DNA of 64,000 nucleotides. Source: JAFDVL01 sp963794955 (lineage in GTDB: Bacteria; Acidobacteriota; Blastocatellia; RBC074). The stretch lies in contig CAWCGF010000015.1 of assembly GCA_963794955.1 (NCBI GenBank), positions 372,001 through 436,000 on the forward strand, written 5' to 3'. Position numbers and translations under genes: made by a program. The notes beneath the pieces are model-generated. The model was not told the origin of the DNA, searched no databases, and saw only the letters and a program-made list of their open reading frames with translations. Shown here one piece after another: positions 49,548 through 60,486 of this stretch. Numbering within the stretch: the stretch's first letter is position 1; each line of letters begins with the position of its first letter.

Positions 49548-52500
49548 CTACCAATAAATTTTCAAGCCGACCTGCATCTGGCGCGGGTCATTGACCTGAT
49601 TGGTCACGACACCAAACGCATTGCTGTTCAGATTCGTGCTGCCCGTGCCGAAGACAGTCCGATTGAACAGATTAAAGACTTCCCAGCGAAAATCCATGCG
49701 CCAGCGTTCGGTAAAATTGAAGCTTTTCGCCACGCTGATATTTTCCGTCCGATTGGGAAAGGCGCGCACCTTCGGGTTGTAACGCGTCACGTTGCCGAAG
49801 GCATTGGGTTGGGTTGGAAAGACTGCCAGGTTCAGGAAGCGATCCACCGCCGGATCGAACTTGTCGCCTGCGAGCGGCGCCGCGCCAGTTGTCGTAACTC
49901 GTCACAGTCGGGCGCGTTTGGCTGTTGAAGATCGGTAGCGGGTTGTTGCGCGTCAGAGCGATGGGATAGCCGCTTGAGTATGCTTGAATCACGCCGATGC
50001 GCCAGCCGCCGATGACGTGCGAAGCAATGCCATCCTTCAACCAGCGACGGCCCGGGCCAAAGGGAATTTCGTAAATCGTGTTCAGCTTCAGCGAGTGCGT
50101 CTGGTCGAATTGGCCGATGGATTTTTCGGCGCGGCGATTGTACTGATCCTGCGCGCCTGCGCCGGTGAAGTAGGAATCGGAGTCGGTGAGGATCTTCGAG
50201 AACGTATAGTTCCACTGAAACAGCAAGCCGTTCGAGAAGCGCCGTTCGGCCTTGATGACCATCGCGTGATAGGACGAATGACCGCTCTTGTCGCCGCCCT
50301 GCGAGCCGGTCACGATGTTCAGGTATTGCGGGTACGGACGCAGCGCCTGCGCCACGGTGCGCACCTGCTGAATGCTGGCATTGGTGAATTGCGGGTAAGG
50401 CAACACAATGCCGTTGTCGCGCGCGAGTTGCGAATTGGCCTGCGCGACCAACAGCGCCCTGGCATTTGTAAAGCCAAGTTTGTTGACGAAGCCATCCCAG
50501 ACAGCAGTCGGCACCTGGTTCAAATTGACGACGCCCGATTGCAGGTGTGCGCCGATGCTGGCGTTGTAGGCGATTTCAACCGTCGTAGAATTCGTCAACT
50601 GACGCTGCACCGAAGCTGTCCAGTAATAATTTTCCGGCGCGCGGGCGGCGTCTTCCAACTGCCAGAAATGCACGTCGGTGTTATTCGCAAAGCTCGGATC
50701 AATCTGCGGCGGCAGCGGGTACGACGGCAGGCCTTCATCCCAATTGTACAATTTGGTGATGCCCTGATTGCCGGTATTGAACACATACTGGCCGATAAAA
50801 CCCGCGAAGTGGCCGGAGCCGCTGACGACGGTGACTTTCGAGAAAGAGCGCCCAAACGCTGCGCGCAACACCGTCTTCTCATCGGGCGAATACGCAATGC
50901 CGAGGCGCGGGCCAATGCCGCCGTACCAGCCCGGCACCAGACTGCGCGTGTTCTCGCGTCCGGGGCCGAACCCCGCAAAACGCAAAGCGCCGGGATAGTT
51001 GTTGACCTTCGGATTCGGTCGGGTGGGCGTGAAATCCGAATATTGATCATTCAGCGTGAATGGCGGTTTGGTGAATTCATAGCGCAGGCCGAGGTTGATC
51101 GTCAGCTTGCGGTTAATGCGCCAATCGTCCTGAAAATAGAAGCCGTAATACTGATATACCTGCGGCACGGAACGAATCGTTTCCGTGCGGCCAAAGGTGG
51201 CTTCGCCCAGCAGGAAGGAGGCGAACGAACTGCCGCTGGTGGCGCTGGTTGCGCCCGGCACGGAGGTCGTCAGGTAGCTGAATCCGGCGCGTCCGGCGAT
51301 GTCCTGTTGGCCAAAGCCCGTCGCCCGCTGGCTCTGAAACGAAGTGCCCATTTTGAAATTGTGCTGGCCCATGCTGAGGCTGAAATCGTCCTTGAACGAC
51401 CACAGCGGCTGTTCCGTCCCATTGTCAGCCGTGCCGCCCCAACCTGTGAACTCTGAGAATTCAACACCGGGGAAATTGGCGTTGCAATCCACCGACCCTT
51501 TGAAACACAGGCCAAAATCCTTGCCGACGTTGGGTGAGCGGCTGAACTTATAAAACTTATTGCCGCCGATAGAGAAGTTATTGATCGCTCGGTTCGAGAT
51601 CGTCCAGTCATAATTCACGCGATAGGCCGACGTATTGAAAATCTGCACCTGCCCGCTCCACAGCGGCTGGGGCAAGCCTGGCGGGCCTGCCGCGCCGACT
51701 GTCTGGTTGAACTCGGTGAAATTCATAAAATAGCTGACGTGATGATTGGTCTTGACGGTCTGGTCGAACTTCAGGCTCCACTTGGTCTGTGGATTCAGAA
51801 TCGTGCCGGAGTTGACGAGGTAGTTGTTACGCACGTAAGCCGACGTGCCCGGCGTTGCGCCGCGATTCGGCTTCACATCCTGCGCGAATTTCATGACCTG
51901 ACGGCTGAACGCGCTAAAGCGATTTAGCGGAATCTGGTTGTTCGGGAATGGATCGCGGACAAAGCTCGTGCCGACCTGTCGGGTGGTGGCCGGGTCATAG
52001 ATCGGAATCAGCTTGCCGCTCGCATCCACCCATTTCGAGAAATCGCCGTTATACATCTCTGGCGTCGGCACGCTCAGAATTGTGTCGTTGCTGCCCACGC
52101 GGTTGCGAAAGCCCTCAAAGGCGAAAAAGAAGAAAGTGCGGTTGCGCCCGTTGTAGCCGAGCGGCCCGAAGAATTTCTTCGGCAGCCAGACCGGGCCACC
52201 CACCGAGCCGCCGAAATCGTTCTGCTTATAGACCGACCTTTTCTGGGCAAAGAAGCCGCGCGCGTCGAGCGCATCGTTGCGCAGAAAGTTATAGAGCGAG
52301 CCGTGGATTTCATTCGTGCCACTCTTGGAAACAAAGGTCATCACGCCGCCGCCCGCCTGCCCGTACTCGGCTTTGAAACCATTGGTGTCAACGGTGAACT
52401 CCGTAATGGCTTCGACCGAAGGCGAGTTGTAAGCGATCTCCGCTGCATCCGCCGAGCGGTTCGTCGTGACCGAAACACCGTCCAGCGTGGCATCCCAGGC

Positions 52501-53049
52501 GGCGGCTTGCCCTCCGCCCAAGCTGAGCGTATTGCCGCGCCCTTTCGCTTCTGCCGCAATGCTGACCAGATCGAAGGGGCTACGTAACGCGCCGCCGACG
52601 ACCAGCGGCAATTCGTCCACTAAACGGTTCTGCACCGAAGTCGAAATCTTGGCATTCTCGGTTTGCAATTGCGCCGCTGCAGGCGTGATCGAAATGACCT
52701 CGGTTAGCCCGCCAACTTCCAGGGAAACGTCCAATCGCAGGGCCGTCGCTGCTGCCACGACCACGTTGTTGGCCTGGAATTTCTTGAAGCCCGGCAGGCT
52801 GACCTGCACCTGATATACGCCCGGCGCAAGCGGCACGTTGTATTGCCCGCTGGAACTGCTGGTCGTGAGCTTAGTCATGTTCGTCGCCGTCGCCACAATC
52901 GTGATCTCCGCCCCAGCCAACACCGCGCCGCTCGGATCGGTAACGACGCCGGTAATGTTTCCCCAGTCAGATTGCGCCAGCAGGGGAACTGAAGCAAGAA
53001 GGCAAAAGAGCAGGAAGAAGAGTGTTTGTTGTCGCAATGATCGTTGCAT
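49548..53049 (-). pseudogene. Oar-like TonB-dependent receptor, frameshift near the 3' end
   Basis: Signal peptide (TLFFLLFCLLASVPLLAQ) with GGAGG 8 bases before the ATG, then a carboxypeptidase-regulatory domain (NITGVVTDPSGAVLAGAEI), a plug (WDATLDGVSVTTNRSADAA) and a barrel. The frame shifts near 49882: after TVTSYDNWR the first frame runs into Arg-rich nonsense, whereas another frame continues APLAGDKFDPAVDRFLNLA to the proper barrel end MQVGLKIYW. One extra G in CGCGGCGCC explains it. Joined length is about 1,165 residues. If the shift is real, the last strands needed for outer-membrane insertion are lost. It lies upstream of the sulfatase operon on the same strand and is probably a second receptor of that locus. 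Confidence 0.82.
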
Positions 53050-53137
53050 GGTTCAACCTCCGATTTGTGGGTGATGGCTCCGCCAGGAGCCGTAGTTGTT
53101 TTTATTACTTCTAGCGGTTTTCAGATGTGCGAGTAAA

Positions 53138-53217
53138 CAAGTGTTAGCGTACCAGCTTCGGCTAGATTTTATGTGCCGAAGTGTAAAGCCCGACTGAAGC
53201 CGATTCGCTAACACTTG
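53138..53217. repeat. inverted repeat, 12-bp perfect arms
   Basis: CAAGTGTTAGCG at 53138-53149 and CGCTAACACTTG at 53206-53217. Between them CTTCGG and CCGAAG could form an inner hairpin, giving a branched fold. It lies in the 254-base gap between the third sulfatase and the receptor, within the probable promoter/leader zone of the receptor. Confidence 0.6.
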
Positions 53218-53303
53218 CTGCTGAACGCTCTATTGGTTCAACTGACAATCGCTATAATCGGTCGTTTTATATTGTGGCAGTGGGAGAATTAGCCCAGCTC
53301 CCT

Positions 53304-54647
53304 TCACTTTGCCCTGCCTTTGATTCCCTGCTCGAACATGCGGTCGAGTGCTACGGGTCGCACATTTTGATACCGATCCAGCGCACCTTGCAACCGCTTC
53401 GCCGCAGCAGCGGCTTCGCCTGTGAGCGCGGTGGCGGGTAACGGTTCTTTTTCTTCCACATCGTTGCCAAGATCGAAGAACTCTCCTGTGCGATAGAGTT
53501 TGTAGCGGCGATCAAATGCACATTCGCGCACCATCATCGAAGTATTGGGAAGCTGTCGTGGTGAATACCACGAATAAACCCACTCGCGCGGCTGCCCTTT
53601 GCGCCCGCGCAGTTGCGGCAGAAAACTGCGGCCATCCAGTGTCAAACTTGATGAAGGCTTCGCCCCCGCTGCGTCCAACAACGTCGGCAAGAAATCAGTC
53701 GTGTCCACCAAATCAGCCTGCACCTTTCCCGCAACCACTTTGCCCGGCCAGTTGGCAATCAGCGGCACGTGCATTCCGTACGTGACCGTGGAACCTTTTG
53801 CTCCGACAACAACTTTATCGCCCGTCTTATCACGCATCAGAGATTTTGTCCCTCGCCCCGTGCCATTGTCGCCGACAAACAGAATTAACGTGTTGTTGCG
53901 AATCCCCAGTTCGTCCAGTTTCGTCATCAGCTTGCCGATCAGCTTATCCATATAACTCACCATCTCGCCAAAATGTTTGACGTTGCGGTTCACCTGCTCG
54001 CCAATCGCTTTCGGGTCCCAATCCGGGCTATCAGGCGTAGGCTGGTAAGGATCGTGTGTGAGCAACATGGAATAATAGAGAAAGAACGGCGCGGCTTTTT
54101 TGCGCGTGACGAAATCCAGTGCGTAATCGTTCAAGAGGTCGGGGCCATATTCGCCGTTGTTGTAATCCCGCTTGACGCCGTTGATTTCCAAGCCCGGATT
54201 TGCATAACGCGGCGGGCGGCGCGTGTGTTGCCAGAGGCAGTATTCATCGAAGCCCAGCTTTTGCGGCAATGTCAATTCCTGTCCAAGCTGCCATTTGCCC
54301 ACCATGCCCGTCGCGTAGCCCGCCTGTTTGAGCAGATTGCCGAAGGTGACGATGTTTGGAGCCAGCGCGCCGAAATTCACGTAATTCCGCACATTGTATT
54401 GCCCGGTCATCAATTGCACGCGTGTCGGCGTGCAAAGCGGTTGCGCATAACAATGCGTGAAACGCGCGCCCGTCGCCGCCAGCTTATCGAGCGCGGGTGT
54501 TTTGTAACTGGTGCCGCCATTGGCACCAATCGTTTCATAGCCAAGGTCATCGGCCAGGATCAAGATGATATTGGGCTGGCGCGACTGTGCAGTGACAATT
54601 TGCACGGCGCAACCCAGGATAAGCAACAAGTGAAACCTACATCTCAT
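53304..54647 (-). CDS. arylsulfatase-type sulfatase, exported
   Basis: 447 residues: signal peptide (FHLLLILGCAVQIVTAQ), metal-binding NIILILADDLGYETIGANGG, and CTPTRVQLMTGQYNVRN at 72-88, which fits the CxPxR formylglycine motif with Cys72. GMVGKWQLGQ, YSMLLTHDPYQPT and LFVGDNGTGRGTKS are further family positions. It differs from the two iduronate-sulfatase-like proteins and belongs with arylsulfatase A-type enzymes. AGGAGG lies 10 bases before the ATG. It is on the same strand as the receptor and operon, and is the third sulfatase of the locus. Confidence 0.9.
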   Translation of the reverse strand: MRCRFHLLLILGCAVQIVTAQSRQPNIILILADDLGYETIGANGGTSYKTPALDKLAATGARFTHCYAQPLCTPTRVQLMTGQYNVRNYVNFGALAPNIVTFGNLLKQAGYATGMVGKWQLGQELTLPQKLGFDEYCLWQHTRRPPRYANPGLEINGVKRDYNNGEYGPDLLNDYALDFVTRKKAAPFFLYYSMLLTHDPYQPTPDSPDWDPKAIGEQVNRNVKHFGEMVSYMDKLIGKLMTKLDELGIRNNTLILFVGDNGTGRGTKSLMRDKTGDKVVVGAKGSTVTYGMHVPLIANWPGKVVAGKVQADLVDTTDFLPTLLDAAGAKPSSSLTLDGRSFLPQLRGRKGQPREWVYSWYSPRQLPNTSMMVRECAFDRRYKLYRTGEFFDLGNDVEEKEPLPATALTGEAAAAAKRLQGALDRYQNVRPVALDRMFEQGIKGRAK

Positions 54648-54730
54648 GAGGGCAAAGCCTCCTCTCTAATAAGCGTCCGCTTTCACCAGGCGGATGATCT
54701 GATCCGCCCTACCACCACAAGCTACAACGA

Positions 54731-55672
54731 TTATTTTTTGCGTGGCACCGGCAACGTCGAAGATGGCGGCGGTTGTCCATCAACTGTACGCGGCTCCATC
54801 AGTTCAATGCGCGTGCCGTCTGGATCGAAAAGGTTAAGCTGGCGGCGGCGATTGATCCCGGTGCGAATTTCCAGGGGGCGCGTGTGCGATTTGCGCGCGG
54901 GATTGGCCTCAATGCGCGCCAACGCTTTTTCAATGTCAGGGACTTCCAGGCAGATGTGATGCTGACTGCCCCGCGCCGTGGCAGCGGGCTGCTCAACATA
55001 AAGCATGTATTCAATATAATCCTCGCTCTGCGGCAAGCGCATATTGATCCATGAGACGGTTTTCGCCGTCGCGCTGCTGCCGCGCCAGAACTCTTTCAGC
55101 CCCAGCACGTCACCATAAAACTTCGTGGCCGCAGGCGCATCACCAACGATAATGCCCACGTGCATAATGCGGGTGGAGATGCGGCTATCGCTCAGGAACT
55201 TGCCCGCTTCGCGCCGCGTCCAGCCACTCGGTTCATACTGCGTCATCTCGACCGTATGACCTTCCGGGTCTTTGACATTGAAGCTGGTATTGCCAATGCG
55301 AACTTTGTTGACCTTGTCAGGCACCTTGACGCCCTGCGCGGCGAGATACTTGCGCAGGCCTTCGGCATCGTCTGTTGTAAAGGCAATGTGATTGAGCCGA
55401 TCCTGGTCCGGCTTTAGGCCCGGAAAGACTTCAATATACTGATCTTCGTTGACCTTGAAGAACGTCATACTCAGCGACCCATCCGCGTTTTTGAGGTTGT
55501 ATGGTTCCTGAAAGCCGAGCAGGTCGCGGTAAAAGGTACGGGATTTTTCAATGTCGCTGACATAAATCGCCATGTGCGCGACCCCCAATAAGCGCGGGCG
55601 TTGGGGCTGAATAGCCGCGAAAGCGACCAGCATGGAACAGAGGAACAGAAGCAAAATAGTTTTGATGAACAT
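54731..55672 (-). CDS. VOC-family (glyoxalase/dioxygenase fold) protein, two domains, exported
   Basis: 313 residues with a signal peptide (FIKTILLLFLCSMLVAFAA). Two VOC modules: GVAHMAIYVSDIEKSRTFYRDLLGF at about 29-53 and IMHVGIIVGDAPAATKFYGDVLGL at about 168-191. Each is followed by a strand with a possible metal ligand (YIEVFPG, HHICLEVPDIEKAL). Such proteins are metal-dependent isomerases, dioxygenases or binding proteins; an exported VOC protein has no obvious partner here. The short gap to the third sulfatase (83 bases, same strand) allows co-transcription. Confidence 0.82.
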   Translation of the reverse strand: MFIKTILLLFLCSMLVAFAAIQPQRPRLLGVAHMAIYVSDIEKSRTFYRDLLGFQEPYNLKNADGSLSMTFFKVNEDQYIEVFPGLKPDQDRLNHIAFTTDDAEGLRKYLAAQGVKVPDKVNKVRIGNTSFNVKDPEGHTVEMTQYEPSGWTRREAGKFLSDSRISTRIMHVGIIVGDAPAATKFYGDVLGLKEFWRGSSATAKTVSWINMRLPQSEDYIEYMLYVEQPAATARGSQHHICLEVPDIEKALARIEANPARKSHTRPLEIRTGINRRRQLNLFDPDGTRIELMEPRTVDGQPPPSSTLPVPRKK

Positions 55673-55740
55673 ATAGTTTTTCTCAATAAACAGGTAGTTG
55701 CCGACGACGGGGGATTCAACGCATCCTTGAGATTTTTTGC

Positions 55741-56199
55741 TTAAGGATGGAGATTTGGATCATCCGTCAGTAATCCCTCCGACTGTGCGGCTTGATTTAG
55801 TTCCACATCCGCCGAAATCAGAGTGAGTGGGCCAATTCCTCTGACCGTCAGTTGCGCCTCGAAAGCCACAGCAAAGGCCAGTTGCATGGCATCGTAACCA
55901 CGCAGTCTGTGCAATTCGGCTAGGTTCATCGCTTCTTCGATTCGTTGCACATTGACGGGAAGCACATCGAATTTCGCCTGGAAATCGCCGCGAAAGAGTT
56001 GAATGGCAGCGACAGCGTCCTGGGCGGAAGCCATCCCCATAGAGACTCTGCGCGCTAGGGCGGCGGTGATTTCAACGCCAGTAATTTGCGCGATAGTGAT
56101 TTCGTTCGGCGGCGTTGCGTCAAGCAGGGATTCGACCCAATTGCTGCCGACTTCATTAACGTAATATTTGACCAGCGCGCTGCTGTCAAAAGCCGCCAT
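55741..56199 (-). CDS. PIN-domain ribonuclease toxin (VapC-like)
   Basis: 152 residues: AAFDSSALVKYYVNEVG with the first acidic residue, ITGVEITAALARR with the central Glu, and LRGYDAMQLAFAVAFEAQ with the third acidic residue, as in type II VapC toxins that cut RNA with Mg2+. The ATG at 56199 overlaps the antitoxin stop by one base (TGATG), the usual coupling; a GTG one codon earlier is possible. A short hairpin (CATCCTT...AAGGATG) overlaps the stop codon. Confidence 0.85.
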   Translation of the reverse strand: MAAFDSSALVKYYVNEVGSNWVESLLDATPPNEITIAQITGVEITAALARRVSMGMASAQDAVAAIQLFRGDFQAKFDVLPVNVQRIEEAMNLAELHRLRGYDAMQLAFAVAFEAQLTVRGIGPLTLISADVELNQAAQSEGLLTDDPNLHP

Positions 56200-56465
56200 C
56201 ACCGTCGCTCCTCAATCAAGCATTCAGAAACCGGCTGGCCTTGCACCTCAATTCGTTTGTAAAGTCGCTGCTGGTCAGGCAGCAAAGGTTTTTTCGGCAA
56301 TAACAATCCTTCCGCGCGCATTTGCTCGAACACGGCTTCTCGATGCGTTGTTTCGACTTCTTCCAGCAATTGGGCAATCGCTTCAGAAATCGTCGTGCCG
56401 CGCAACTGCGCCTGTTTTTGCAGGCGTTCGTAAACCTCGTCCGGCACATCTATCCTAGCGTTCAT
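56199..56465 (-). CDS. VapB-like antitoxin (ribbon-helix-helix type)
   Basis: 88 residues from the ATG at 56465, with GGAGG 6 bases upstream. MNARIDVPDEVYERLQKQAQ continues into LRGTTISEAIAQLLEEV, a ribbon-helix-helix DNA-binding pattern, and the C-terminal tail (LPKKPLLPDQQRLYKR) should bind the PIN toxin. The pair is a typical self-regulated toxin-antitoxin operon; an operator should lie just upstream, in the 21 bases before the peptidase stop or inside that gene's end. Confidence 0.82.
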   Translation of the reverse strand: MNARIDVPDEVYERLQKQAQLRGTTISEAIAQLLEEVETTHREAVFEQMRAEGLLLPKKPLLPDQQRLYKRIEVQGQPVSECLIEERR

Positions 56466-56486
56466 AGTCTTCCTCCAATATTCCAA

Positions 56487-59432
56487 TTACTTCGCATCAC
56501 TCGCCGTCTTGTATTTCTCTTTTTCCTTCTCGCGTTGTAGATAGGGAATGCCCTTCTCCATCCATTCCGGCTTGGGCGCGCCTTTCAATTCGTAATCAAA
56601 AAACTCCAGCATGCGCCGCGTATAATCCTTCTGATTTTGTCGCTTGCGCAAATTGTGCGGCTCGCCGTTGTAGCTGAACATATACACTTCTTTGTTCAAG
56701 CGTCGCAGCGCCAGGAAGAATTCAATGCCCTGATACCACGGCACGGCATCATCCGCATCATTGTGAATCATCAGCAAAGGCGTTTGCACGCGGTCGGCGC
56801 GAAAGACGGGGGAGTTTTCCAGATAGCGCATCGGGTATTCCCACAAACTGCCACCAATACGACTTTGCGTGTGTTCGTACTGGAATTGACGCGACAAGCC
56901 CGTGCCCCAGCGAATGCCACTGTAGGCACTGGTCATATTGGCTACCACAGCGCCGGGCGCGGCAGCTTTGAAGCGATTAGTCTGCGTGACCATGTATGCG
57001 ATCTGATACCCGCCCCAACTGTGGCCTTGAATGCCGATGGCGTTTTCATTCACAAAGCCTTGATCTACGACGGCTTGCACGCCGGGCATCACGCATTTCA
57101 TCGCGCTTTGACCAGGGTAGCCAATGTTGTAAACAATGTCGGGCATGAAGACGAGGTAGCCGTTGCTGGCATAGACGTAGCGATTGATCGAATTGGTCGG
57201 CGTCGGATGCGTGAAGTTGTGCAAGGTGTTCGAGAGTTTCTCGTAAATGTACACGATCATCGGATACTTCTTCTTCGGATCGAAATTTTCTGGCTTCACG
57301 AGAATGCCGCTAAGTGCCACACCATCCGTATTTCTGAACCGCACAAGTTCCGCTTTGCCCCAAGTAAATTTGTTCAGTTGCTCGCCTGCGTTGCTGACTT
57401 TCTTCAAGTCTTTGAGGCTTGCATTCGTCACCAGCAGATCAGGATATTCGTCAAGGCGTGAAGCGGTCAGGAGCAGCACATCCGCGTCTTTGGCTTTTGT
57501 TGGGTTGGTAAAATTCTTGGCCGCCCAGTGCAATTTTTCGGGCAAGCCACCATCCAGCTTGTCGCGATAAAAACCGGAATCGCGCGTCTCGATATTTTCG
57601 GCGCTCAGTAATAGCGGTTTCGCTGGATCAATGAACTTTTCTTCGCTGTCGAGCTTGGCATAGCGAAACTCGATTTTTTCTTTGCGCCCTACGCCATCGG
57701 TCAGATTCTTCGCGCTGCTGCCATCCGGCGCGACTTGCCAAATATCGAATTCATCGTAAAGCAACACATACTTGTCATCTTTGCTCCAACCCGCATTGCC
57801 GTAAGCCGGTGCAGTGCTGGGCGAATCGTGATCTTCGCGCCAGAAATTGACGCCGAGCTTGGTCGTTAGGTTTGTCATCCTGCCGTCAGGCACGGAAACC
57901 GTGTTCCAATCTTTGCCATCGAAGACCAAGCCATACTTGCCATTCGGCGACCACGTAACCCCGAATTGATTTTTCTTCAGCAATGGCTTGCGTGCGCCGT
58001 CCGTCGTGTTGACCAGATAGACATCCGAGTAATTCGTGTCTACGCCCACCAGGCGGCGATATTCGCGGTCATCCGTGCCAAGCGCCCACGGGCCTTTCTC
58101 CGCCGGGTTCAGACCATTCATCGTTTCATCGGCAAGCTGGACAAATTTCTTTTCTTTTAGGTGATAGACGGCGCGGTAGGAACGGTTGCGCTCCTGCCCG
58201 GCGCGCACTTTTTGCATCGGCTGGATGTAATCGTCTTGGTAATGCCACAGATCAACGCTCACTTTGTCCTCGCTATTGTTATCTGCCGCATTCGGGTCTT
58301 TTTCCGGTTCGGACGGAGGCGCAACGCCGAGGAACAGCTTGCTGCCATCCTGTGAAAAACTGAGATTCGCGTTGTCACTGAGGACAAAGCCAGCACGGAA
58401 GTTGGCCGTGGAGGTCGAGACAAGTTCGACGGCTTTGCCATTGCTGTTGCGCGCCCAGTAATAAAGCTTGAGCTTCGGTTGTTTGGCAGCGGCGTCATCG
58501 CGGTCGCTCGTAAACGCAAGTTGCGTTTGCGCTTCATTCCACGTAAGCCGGGCATATTTGCCTTTGCCTGCCAGCAATTCAACTGGCGCAGCGTCGTTGC
58601 CGGGCACGGCAACAAACACGCCGTTTAGTTCTTCCTTATGGGCGGAAACCGTGAAGACTAGCGCCTTCGCATCTTTGCTGAAGCTGTAATCCAACGCATT
58701 GGCGAACGTGCGTTCCGCGCCGGTCGTCAAATTGCGCAATACTAAATCGCTGCCGTATTCTTTCCGGTTGCCGCCCGGTCTGCCACCTGCCCCCGCACCT
58801 GCTCTGCCGCCGCCACGTTGTTGGTCTTCGGAATCCTCACCTGGTTTCGGCGCTTCGGCATCGGGCTTTTTCTCTTCGGGTTTGGCTTCAAGTTGATAGG
58901 CAATCCAGCCGGGGACATCTTCTGGCACCTGAAAGCTCTTGACCTTTTCAAGGCGCGTCACTTGGCCGTTGCTCAAATCCAGGATGCCAAGCGCATTTTT
59001 CGGCATCTCTTCCGGTTTCTTTTTGTCTTTTTTGGCTTGGTTGAGTTCGGCCCTGGTCGGCTCAATGGTAAAGAGGACAAAACGACTGTCAGCCGTGAAG
59101 AACGGGCGCACGGCACGATTCATCTGGCCGAACGCTGGCCCCGTTCCCGGCTCCGACGGATCAGGCGGCGGTTGCGGCGGACGATAGCCGCGATTGGTTT
59201 TCCATTCCGTCCCAGAAGCGAGGTTGCGCACAATGATTTCGCCATCGCCATCCTGTGCCACCAGCGCGTAAGCTACCCATTTGCCGTCCCGCGAAAGTTG
59301 CTGGGCTTGAATGGATTTCCACGCGTCGAAATCCTGCGGCGAGAACGGGCGTTTCATTTGGGCAAAAGCAGTGAAAGTGAAAAGCACTACGGCAGTGAAC
59401 ACCGAACTAAAGTGCGCGGGCTTACGTCTCAT
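56487..59432 (-). CDS. S9-family prolyl oligopeptidase-like peptidase, exported
   Basis: 981 residues with a signal peptide (FSSVFTAVVLFTFTAFAQ) and AGGAGG 7 bases before the ATG. The first about 700 residues form a propeller (WKSIQAQQLSRDGKWVAYAL, WSPNGKYGLVFDG, GWSKDDKYVLLYDEFDIW), with a low-complexity Pro/Glu/Gly-rich insertion at about 170-215 (DAEAPKPGEDSED...). The hydrolase domain has the nucleophile in IGIQGHSWGGYQIAY, Asp in MIHNDADDAVPWYQG and His in SYNGEPHNLRKR. It is predicted to cleave oligopeptides in the periplasm, probably after Pro or Ala as in DPP-type enzymes. Confidence 0.92.
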   Translation of the reverse strand: MRRKPAHFSSVFTAVVLFTFTAFAQMKRPFSPQDFDAWKSIQAQQLSRDGKWVAYALVAQDGDGEIIVRNLASGTEWKTNRGYRPPQPPPDPSEPGTGPAFGQMNRAVRPFFTADSRFVLFTIEPTRAELNQAKKDKKKPEEMPKNALGILDLSNGQVTRLEKVKSFQVPEDVPGWIAYQLEAKPEEKKPDAEAPKPGEDSEDQQRGGGRAGAGAGGRPGGNRKEYGSDLVLRNLTTGAERTFANALDYSFSKDAKALVFTVSAHKEELNGVFVAVPGNDAAPVELLAGKGKYARLTWNEAQTQLAFTSDRDDAAAKQPKLKLYYWARNSNGKAVELVSTSTANFRAGFVLSDNANLSFSQDGSKLFLGVAPPSEPEKDPNAADNNSEDKVSVDLWHYQDDYIQPMQKVRAGQERNRSYRAVYHLKEKKFVQLADETMNGLNPAEKGPWALGTDDREYRRLVGVDTNYSDVYLVNTTDGARKPLLKKNQFGVTWSPNGKYGLVFDGKDWNTVSVPDGRMTNLTTKLGVNFWREDHDSPSTAPAYGNAGWSKDDKYVLLYDEFDIWQVAPDGSSAKNLTDGVGRKEKIEFRYAKLDSEEKFIDPAKPLLLSAENIETRDSGFYRDKLDGGLPEKLHWAAKNFTNPTKAKDADVLLLTASRLDEYPDLLVTNASLKDLKKVSNAGEQLNKFTWGKAELVRFRNTDGVALSGILVKPENFDPKKKYPMIVYIYEKLSNTLHNFTHPTPTNSINRYVYASNGYLVFMPDIVYNIGYPGQSAMKCVMPGVQAVVDQGFVNENAIGIQGHSWGGYQIAYMVTQTNRFKAAAPGAVVANMTSAYSGIRWGTGLSRQFQYEHTQSRIGGSLWEYPMRYLENSPVFRADRVQTPLLMIHNDADDAVPWYQGIEFFLALRRLNKEVYMFSYNGEPHNLRKRQNQKDYTRRMLEFFDYELKGAPKPEWMEKGIPYLQREKEKEKYKTASDAK

Positions 59433-59681
59433 AGTCGGTTCCTCCTGAAAGACGGTTCATTTCTGATTGCGGATTTTGTCAGCGATTGATTAAGTACCGC
59501 AGGGATGATGATACATGAGCGGCGACTTGACAACTCCTGACGGCAAGATTGCAAGGATTTCGCCCATAGCAAAGTTGTGCGAACCCTCAGTTTGCATAAC
59601 ATTTTTTTCCTGGATGTGAGTATTATCACGGCGAGATTTCGCGTTATATGTAGGGGAATATCAAACCAAGGAGAAAACACG

Positions 59682-60401
59682 ATGATTACTAACCCGCAAT
59701 CCGGCACCAATGTTCACGAGGTTGCCGCCGGAATTTACCGTATCAACACGCCCGTGCCGGGCTTTTCATTCAATCAATATTTGATCCTGGACGAGGCACC
59801 GCTGCTCTTTCATACGGGGCCGCGCAAAATGTTTCCGCTTGTGCGCGAAGCGGTTGCCAACATAATGCCCGTCGAACGATTACGCTACGTGGGCTTTTCG
59901 CACGTTGAGGCTGACGAATGCGGTTCGCTCAATGAGTGGCTGGCAGTTGCACCAGAGGCAGTTCCAGTTTGTAGCGCCGTAGCGGCAATGGTTTCGATTA
60001 CCGATATAGCGGATCGCCCGCCGCAAGGCTTAGCCGATGGCGAAGTGCTCTCGCTCGGCACGCATCAGGTGCAATGGTTCGACACACCGCATTTGCCGCA
60101 TGGGTGGGAATGTGGTTATTTGCTGGAACAGCAAACCCGCACGTTGCTGTGCGGCGATCTTCTTACGCAACCAGGAAACGAACATCCCGCCGTGACAGAA
60201 GTCGATATTCTGGCACCGAGCGAAGCCTTTCGTCAGCAAATGGATTACTTTGCGCATACGCCCAAACAGGCGGATATGCTGGCGCGCTTAGCAGCGACCC
60301 AGCCGACGACGCTGGCCTGCATGCACGGCAGCGCGTGGCGCGGTGAGGGAGGAAAACTTTTGCAGGCACTAGCAGAAAGTCTGGGCAAAACAGGTGCATA
60401 A
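59682..60401 (+). CDS. MBL-fold di-iron (ODP-type) protein
   Basis: 239 residues from the ATG at 59682, with AAGGAG upstream. The metal site of the flavodiiron-protein type is visible: FSHVEADECGSLNEW (HxExD), a later His in FDTPHLPHGWECGYL, Asp in LLCGDLLTQPG and a last His in LACMHGSAWRG. It lacks the flavodoxin domain of full flavodiiron proteins, so it may be an oxygen/NO sensor or a redox partner-dependent reductase. Cytoplasmic. Divergent from the S9 peptidase gene across a 250-base gap. Confidence 0.85.
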   Translation: MITNPQSGTNVHEVAAGIYRINTPVPGFSFNQYLILDEAPLLFHTGPRKMFPLVREAVANIMPVERLRYVGFSHVEADECGSLNEWLAVAPEAVPVCSAVAAMVSITDIADRPPQGLADGEVLSLGTHQVQWFDTPHLPHGWECGYLLEQQTRTLLCGDLLTQPGNEHPAVTEVDILAPSEAFRQQMDYFAHTPKQADMLARLAATQPTTLACMHGSAWRGEGGKLLQALAESLGKTGA

Positions 60402-60486
60402 ACCCAGTTGCTGAGCGCAACCTAACAGTCGCGTTTCTGCTATACCGCGAACGGTCATAATCGGGACATTTTCAACGCCAAGATTC

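Noticed and set aside
49984..51456. 490-codon open frame on the plus strand
   Set aside because: Long, but antisense to the TonB receptor at 49548-53049; no domain or start signal, and the receptor reading is well supported.
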